A stretch of DNA of 31,397 nucleotides from an uncultured Verrucomicrobiales bacterium (lineage in GTDB: Bacteria; Verrucomicrobiota; Verrucomicrobiia; Verrucomicrobiales; Akkermansiaceae). Position 1 is the first letter of the stretch. Each line of letters starts with the position of its first letter. Below the pieces are notes generated by a model. The model was not told where the DNA came from and searched no databases. It saw nothing but the letters and a program-made list of their open reading frames with translations. The stretch covers positions 1 to 31,397 of the forward strand of contig CALCWC010000022.1 of the NCBI GenBank assembly GCA_937905985.1, written 5' to 3'. Positions 28,075-31,397 of this stretch are shown here, in pieces. The translations under genes and the position numbers were made by a program.

Positions 28075-28923
28075 TCAGGAGATGTCCACCAGCTCCACAT
28101 GCATGGTGAGCTGGTGCGTGTCGCCGCAGCGCAGCAGGATGTTTTCCGCGGGCACGGCGGTGGTTTCCACGCAGAGCATGCCGCGCTCGTTGCCCGCGCC
28201 GAGGTCTCCCATGCCTTCCGCCAGCTTGGCACCGGGGTTCCAGACCACGGCGCTGCCGGAGCCGGCGCGGGTGATGCGGATGCTGCGGCCCCAGGCGGGA
28301 TCGTGGATGGTGATGTCGGCGTGCTCGTCCACGGGGCAGTAGATGCGGTCTATATGCCCGGCGGGAATCAGCGGGTCCTCCGCGTGTTCCACGGGGTCGT
28401 CCGCAAACTCGGTGAACGCGCATTCCTCCAGGCCCGTCACGGCCGCTTTCTCGTAATCGCTCACGGCAAAGTAGGCATGCAGCGCGGCGGAGAACGGCAT
28501 GCTGCGCGGTACGTCCAGCGTCATCAGGCTCACGGTGAGCGTGCGCCCCATCTCAATGGCCAGCGCCGCGCTGGGCATCAACTCTGCGGCAGGAGGCAGC
28601 GCCAGCAGCAGGCGAACCGTTCCGTCCTCGTCCTCCTCCTGCTTGGCGAGCTGCCAGAGGGCGGTGCGCGCCACGCCGTGGGAGGGCAGGGCAGGGTCCT
28701 CCGTGTTCTTGCCGAACCAGGGCCAGCAGACGGGAATGCCGCCGCGCAGGGCCTTGCCTTGCTTGAAGGTCATTTTCGGGCTGGTGAAGAGCACGGGCCT
28801 GGCGCCCTTGGGTGCCCATTCCAGCACGTGGCCGCCGTACAGGGAGATGGTGCCGCTGCACAGCGCGGTGTCGATGCGCAGGATGGGAAATTCCTCGCCG
28901 TGGGGGTGTTCCGTGGTAATCAT
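28075..28923 (-). CDS. D-hexose-6-phosphate mutarotase (YeaD-like)
   Basis: Galactose-mutarotase-fold protein of 282 residues. The order of motifs matches YeaD/glucose-6-phosphate 1-epimerases: ISLYGGHVLEWAP, FTSPKMTFKQGKALRGGIPVCWPWFG, HGVARTALW (with the catalytic His), LHAYFAVSD (second His) and WNPGAKLAEGMGDLG near the C-terminus, with Glu in MLCVETT as the probable base. It equilibrates alpha and beta anomers of hexose phosphates. It lies 17 bp after murA and 15 bp before the sanA-like gene. Confidence 0.9.
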   Translation of the reverse strand: MITTEHPHGEEFPILRIDTALCSGTISLYGGHVLEWAPKGARPVLFTSPKMTFKQGKALRGGIPVCWPWFGKNTEDPALPSHGVARTALWQLAKQEEDEDGTVRLLLALPPAAELMPSAALAIEMGRTLTVSLMTLDVPRSMPFSAALHAYFAVSDYEKAAVTGLEECAFTEFADDPVEHAEDPLIPAGHIDRIYCPVDEHADITIHDPAWGRSIRITRAGSGSAVVWNPGAKLAEGMGDLGAGNERGMLCVETTAVPAENILLRCGDTHQLTMHVELVDIS

Positions 28924-28940
28924 GGCCGTGTGGAAAATCG

Positions 28941-30239
28941 TTAGGCTTCTACAAGTCCCCCATGGTCGGGGTCGTGCACGCGCTTCACCACGGCGCCGAT
29001 GCTCAGCAGCTTGTCGTCCAGCATTTCGTAGCCGCGGTCGATGTGGTACAGGCGGTGGATTTCCGTGGTGCCTTCCGCCGCCAGTGCCGCCAGCACTAGC
29101 GCTGCAGAGGCCCGCAGGTCGCTCGCCATCACTGGTGCCGCGGACAGGCCGTCCACTCCGGTGATGATGGCGGTTCCGTTGTCCACCTTGATGTTGGCGC
29201 CCATGCGCTTCAACTCGGAGCAGTGCATGAAGCGCTGCGGGAAGATGGTGTCCTTCACCACGCTGATGCCGGGAGTGACCGCGAAGAGGGCGGTCATCTG
29301 CGCCTGCATGTCCGTGGGATAGCCGGGATACGGCGCGGTGGTGATCTTGCCGCTCGTGGGCTTCTCTCCGGGCTTCACAAACACTTCCGTGCCGTCGGCA
29401 GAGAACTCCACGCTATGCCCGCATTCCTCCAGTAGGTTCGCGATGGCCTGCACGTGCTCGCGGCAGATGCGGCAGATGCGCAGGCCGTCGCTGACGAGCG
29501 CCGCGGCCACCATGAAGGTGCCGGTTTCGATGCGGTCGGGGATGACGGTGTGCTCGCAGCCGTGCAGGTATTCCACGCCGTGGATGGTGATGGTGCGGGA
29601 GCCCGCGCCTTCAATGCGGGCGCCCATCTTGTTCAGGAAATTCGCCAGGTCCACCACTTCCGGCTCGCGTGCGGCAGATTCAATCACCGTGGTGCCGCGA
29701 GCCAGTACCGCAGCCATCATCAGGTTGTCCGTGCCAAGCACCGTCGGCCCGTTGTCGCCTCGCATGTCCACCGTGGTGCCCACCAGTCCGTTCGGCGCCT
29801 CGATGAGCATGTTGCCTCCCTTCACGCGAACCCGCGCACCAAGTGCCTGAATGGCCTTTACGTGCAGGTCTACGGGGCGGTCGCCTATCACGCAGCCGCC
29901 GGGCAGCGGCAGCGTGCAGCGCTTCATGCGCGCCATCATCGGCCCCAGCAGGCAGATGGACGCACGCATTTTGCGGACCTGCTCATAGGAGGCGGAGGAA
30001 GAGATGCCATCCGGGGATTCAATGCGCACGGTGCCGCTGGAGCGCTCCACGGAGGCTCCCAGCTGGCTGAGGATTTGAATCATGTAGTTGGTGTCGGAAA
30101 CATCCGGCACGCGTGAGATGCGCACGGGATCGTCCGTGAGCAGGGAAGCCGCCAGAATGGGCAGGGATGCGTTCTTGGAGCCGCTGATATTCAGCCGCCC
30201 GCTCAGCTTGTGGCCGCCTTCTACGATGAGTTTGTCCAT
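28941..30239 (-). CDS. murA: UDP-N-acetylglucosamine 1-carboxyvinyltransferase
   Basis: First committed step of peptidoglycan synthesis: transfer of enolpyruvate from PEP to UDP-GlcNAc. 432 residues, EPT fold (two inverse-alpha/beta-barrel halves). It has the substrate site GHKLSGRLNISGSKNASLPILAASLL (Lys22-Asn23) and the catalytic loop LPLPGGCVIGDRPVDLH with Cys116, the residue that fosfomycin alkylates. MRGDNGPTVLGTDNLMMAAVLA and YPGYPTDMQAQMTALF follow. ATG 30239 is chosen because the standard MDKLIVEGG start is there; the longer in-frame reading includes the leader and promoter. It has a leader of about 34 nt, unlike most promoters in this window, and heads the murA-mutarotase-sanA-MenD-like unit. 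Confidence 0.97.
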   Translation of the reverse strand: MDKLIVEGGHKLSGRLNISGSKNASLPILAASLLTDDPVRISRVPDVSDTNYMIQILSQLGASVERSSGTVRIESPDGISSSASYEQVRKMRASICLLGPMMARMKRCTLPLPGGCVIGDRPVDLHVKAIQALGARVRVKGGNMLIEAPNGLVGTTVDMRGDNGPTVLGTDNLMMAAVLARGTTVIESAAREPEVVDLANFLNKMGARIEGAGSRTITIHGVEYLHGCEHTVIPDRIETGTFMVAAALVSDGLRICRICREHVQAIANLLEECGHSVEFSADGTEVFVKPGEKPTSGKITTAPYPGYPTDMQAQMTALFAVTPGISVVKDTIFPQRFMHCSELKRMGANIKVDNGTAIITGVDGLSAAPVMASDLRASAALVLAALAAEGTTEIHRLYHIDRGYEMLDDKLLSIGAVVKRVHDPDHGGLVEA

Positions 30240-30280
30240 GTTGGTTGAAAGAGAGGTGGAAATGACTTCTTGTGCGCGCC

Positions 30281-30309
30281 ATTCTAACACGCCGGACCGC
30301 CCCTTGCAA
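30281..30309 (-). promoter_or_regulatory. promoter of murA
   Basis: Minus strand: -35 TTGCAA (30309-30304), 17-bp spacer, -10 TAGAAT (30286-30281), 41 nt to ATG 30239. The leader is pyrimidine-rich just before the ATG and has no Shine-Dalgarno sequence. Confidence 0.7.
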
Positions 30310-30315
30310 GGGTAT

Positions 30316-31176
30316 TCAACGCGTCTGTGGAATGATGCCGCAGGTGGTGCGGATTTCATCATAGGTGAAGGGCTTTTTCTGCATGTCGGAAAGCCAATCG
30401 TCCGCCTCCGGCAGCCGGGCGGCGCGGGCGAACATCTCCGGCCGCGTGATGCGCGTGAATATCATGTGGTGCATGTCTGCAGCGGGCGTGGATTTCACGC
30501 CGTAGCCGTCCGGCGAGTTGGAGGACCAATAGCGGATGCAGGGCTTGCCATCCTTCATCTCCGTGCCAAGGTACACCACCTGGTGGCCACGTTCCCTGCA
30601 GCCTATTTCCTCCGTCCAGAAGAATTTGAGGAAATCTCCCGGTCGTGCCAGGCGCACATCCTCGAAATTGCGTCCGGCCTGCAAATCATGCACCAGCTTG
30701 GCGAATCCCGGGCCGTTGGCGTTCGCGCGCCCCCACACGCCTATGCCGTCCTTCTGCTCCGTCATGTCCAGCGCCTGCCACGCCTCCGCCGGCAGATGCC
30801 GCCGGATGTGCAGCTGCCACAGTTCCAGCGCGCGCAGCAACGCCACATAGCATGCCGATGAGCAGAACGAGGGCTGTGCCGCCGCCGTATCCACATGCAG
30901 GCGCTGCGCTGCCGCATCCCAGTACACCGCCTTGGCGGAGAGGTTGCGGATGGTGTCGGTGTTGGCTGCGTATCCGCCTCCGCGCGGCATTTCCGCGCAC
31001 GCTTTCACCACAAAGGATGAGAACGGCACCACTTGCTGGCGCGCCGGCACGCGCGTGGAGGTTTGGCGCGTCTTGAGCGTGCCGACCTTCTGCGTGCCGC
31101 TGATACCCGCCCCTGCCGCAGGGTCTCCCCACAGCAGTGCCAACAAGCAAAGGGTGGCTGTCATGCCTCTCGTCAT
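30316..31176 (-). CDS. secreted protein, possible NlpC/P60-like papain fold
   Basis: Protein of 286 residues with a signal peptide (TATLCLLALLWGDPAAGAG). The centre has SFCSSACYVALLRALELW with Cys105 and Cys109 at the head of a helix. About 70 residues later comes LARPGDFLKFFW, then RERGHQVVYLG with His198. A Cys at a helix start, a 'GDxLxF' strand and a 'GHxxxYLG' strand are the hallmarks of NlpC/P60-type and amidase-type cysteine enzymes acting on peptidoglycan. The family match is from memory and the catalytic Cys is not certain (105 or 109). The start at 31176 is fixed by a leaderless promoter; an upstream in-frame start includes that promoter. Confidence 0.6.
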   Translation of the reverse strand: MTRGMTATLCLLALLWGDPAAGAGISGTQKVGTLKTRQTSTRVPARQQVVPFSSFVVKACAEMPRGGGYAANTDTIRNLSAKAVYWDAAAQRLHVDTAAAQPSFCSSACYVALLRALELWQLHIRRHLPAEAWQALDMTEQKDGIGVWGRANANGPGFAKLVHDLQAGRNFEDVRLARPGDFLKFFWTEEIGCRERGHQVVYLGTEMKDGKPCIRYWSSNSPDGYGVKSTPAADMHHMIFTRITRPEMFARAARLPEADDWLSDMQKKPFTYDEIRTTCGIIPQTR

Positions 31177-31183
31177 CTCCGCC

Positions 31184-31212
31184 AGTATACCAAGCCCCAT
31201 TACCGCATGCAA
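31184..31212 (-). promoter_or_regulatory. promoter of the papain-fold-like gene (leaderless)
   Basis: Minus strand: -35 TTGCAT (31212-31207), 17-bp spacer, -10 TATACT (31189-31184), 7 nt to ATG 31176. Confidence 0.75.
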
Positions 31213-31289
31213 GCCGTTACACAAGCGCGGTGTGCCAACCGCGGGGCAGCTCCATTTAGGATTTGGGATTTTGCGGGAGCGGAAGCTGC

Positions 31290-31328
31290 AAAAAGTAAAG
31301 GCCGCCGAACGTTTGCTCGGCGGCCTTT
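31290..31328 (-). terminator. rRNA operon terminator
   Basis: Minus strand: stem AAAGGCCGCCGA (31328-31317), 8-base loop, TCGGCGGCCTTT (31308-31297), then AC and five T (31294-31290). It lies five bases past the 5S rRNA 3' end. Confidence 0.93.
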
Positions 31329-31333
31329 GTTAG

Positions 31334-31397
31334 CCCTGGCGACTATCTACTCTCGCGGGACCTGTCGTCCGACTACCATCGACGTGCTGATGTTTCA
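31334..31397 (-). rRNA. rrf: 5S ribosomal RNA, 3' half (partial)
   Basis: The minus strand reads in from the window edge with the 3' half of 5S rRNA: GAAACATCAGCACGTCGATG, then GGTAGTCGGACG, GGTCCCGCGAGAGTAG and the 3' strand of helix I ending CGCCAGGG. The 5' part and the rest of the rRNA operon lie beyond 31397. The exact 3' end is placed at 31334 within one or two bases. Confidence 0.92.

Overview
This is 31.4 kb of a bacterial chromosome. It is GC-rich, densely packed and mostly housekeeping. The gene content (CAAX-protease-related protein, biosynthetic arginine decarboxylase, RecA, MurA, lysine-poor lipoproteins, no Shine-Dalgarno sequences) fits Verrucomicrobiota, perhaps near Akkermansia. 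That placement is inference from protein style, not a search. No prophage, CRISPR array, integron or intact insertion sequence is visible.

Layout. (1) 5-831: a decayed rhuM-like gene, lower in GC than its neighbours. (2) 872-3500, minus strand: ahcY then folC, reading away from a divergent envelope-protein gene at 3698. (3) 4689-7116: DJ-1/PfpI protein and mnmG. (4) 7198-11112: a plus-strand run of Lrp/AsnC regulator, aminotransferase, CAAX-protease-related protein, DUF4126-type membrane protein and sugar nucleotidyltransferase. (5) 11122-12494, minus: a two-gene AbiE-like cassette in which the regulator/antitoxin-like gene is intact and the nucleotidyltransferase toxin-like gene has an internal deletion. 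(6) 12555-14205, minus: recA and a SprT-like metalloprotein gene that overlaps it, divergent from a thioredoxin lipoprotein and trpS. (7) 15895-17247, minus: an outer-membrane barrel protein and a 37-residue lipoprotein. (8) 17440-19152: divergent alpha/beta hydrolase and unknown protein. (9) 19195-25610, plus: lipase-like lipoprotein, speA, TolC-like lipoprotein, thiE, thiM. (10) 25679-30239, minus: murA, hexose-6-phosphate mutarotase, sanA-like and a MenD-like gene, then tRNA-Asp. (11) 30316-31176: a secreted papain-fold-like protein. The window ends inside a 5S rRNA gene whose operon terminator is complete.

The strongest window-wide pattern is in the promoters. Eleven genes have a recognisable -35/-10 pair (spacer 16-17) whose -10 box ends only 6-10 nt before the start codon, so their mRNAs should be leaderless or nearly so. 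Genes inside operons also lack visible Shine-Dalgarno sequences. The other points worth a second look are the two broken toxin/virulence-type genes, a MenD homologue that appears to lack the catalytic glutamate, an uncharacterised protein with a DxD motif, and a perfect 28-bp palindrome beside the barrel-gene promoter. I did not find a clear, complete, undescribed multi-gene system.
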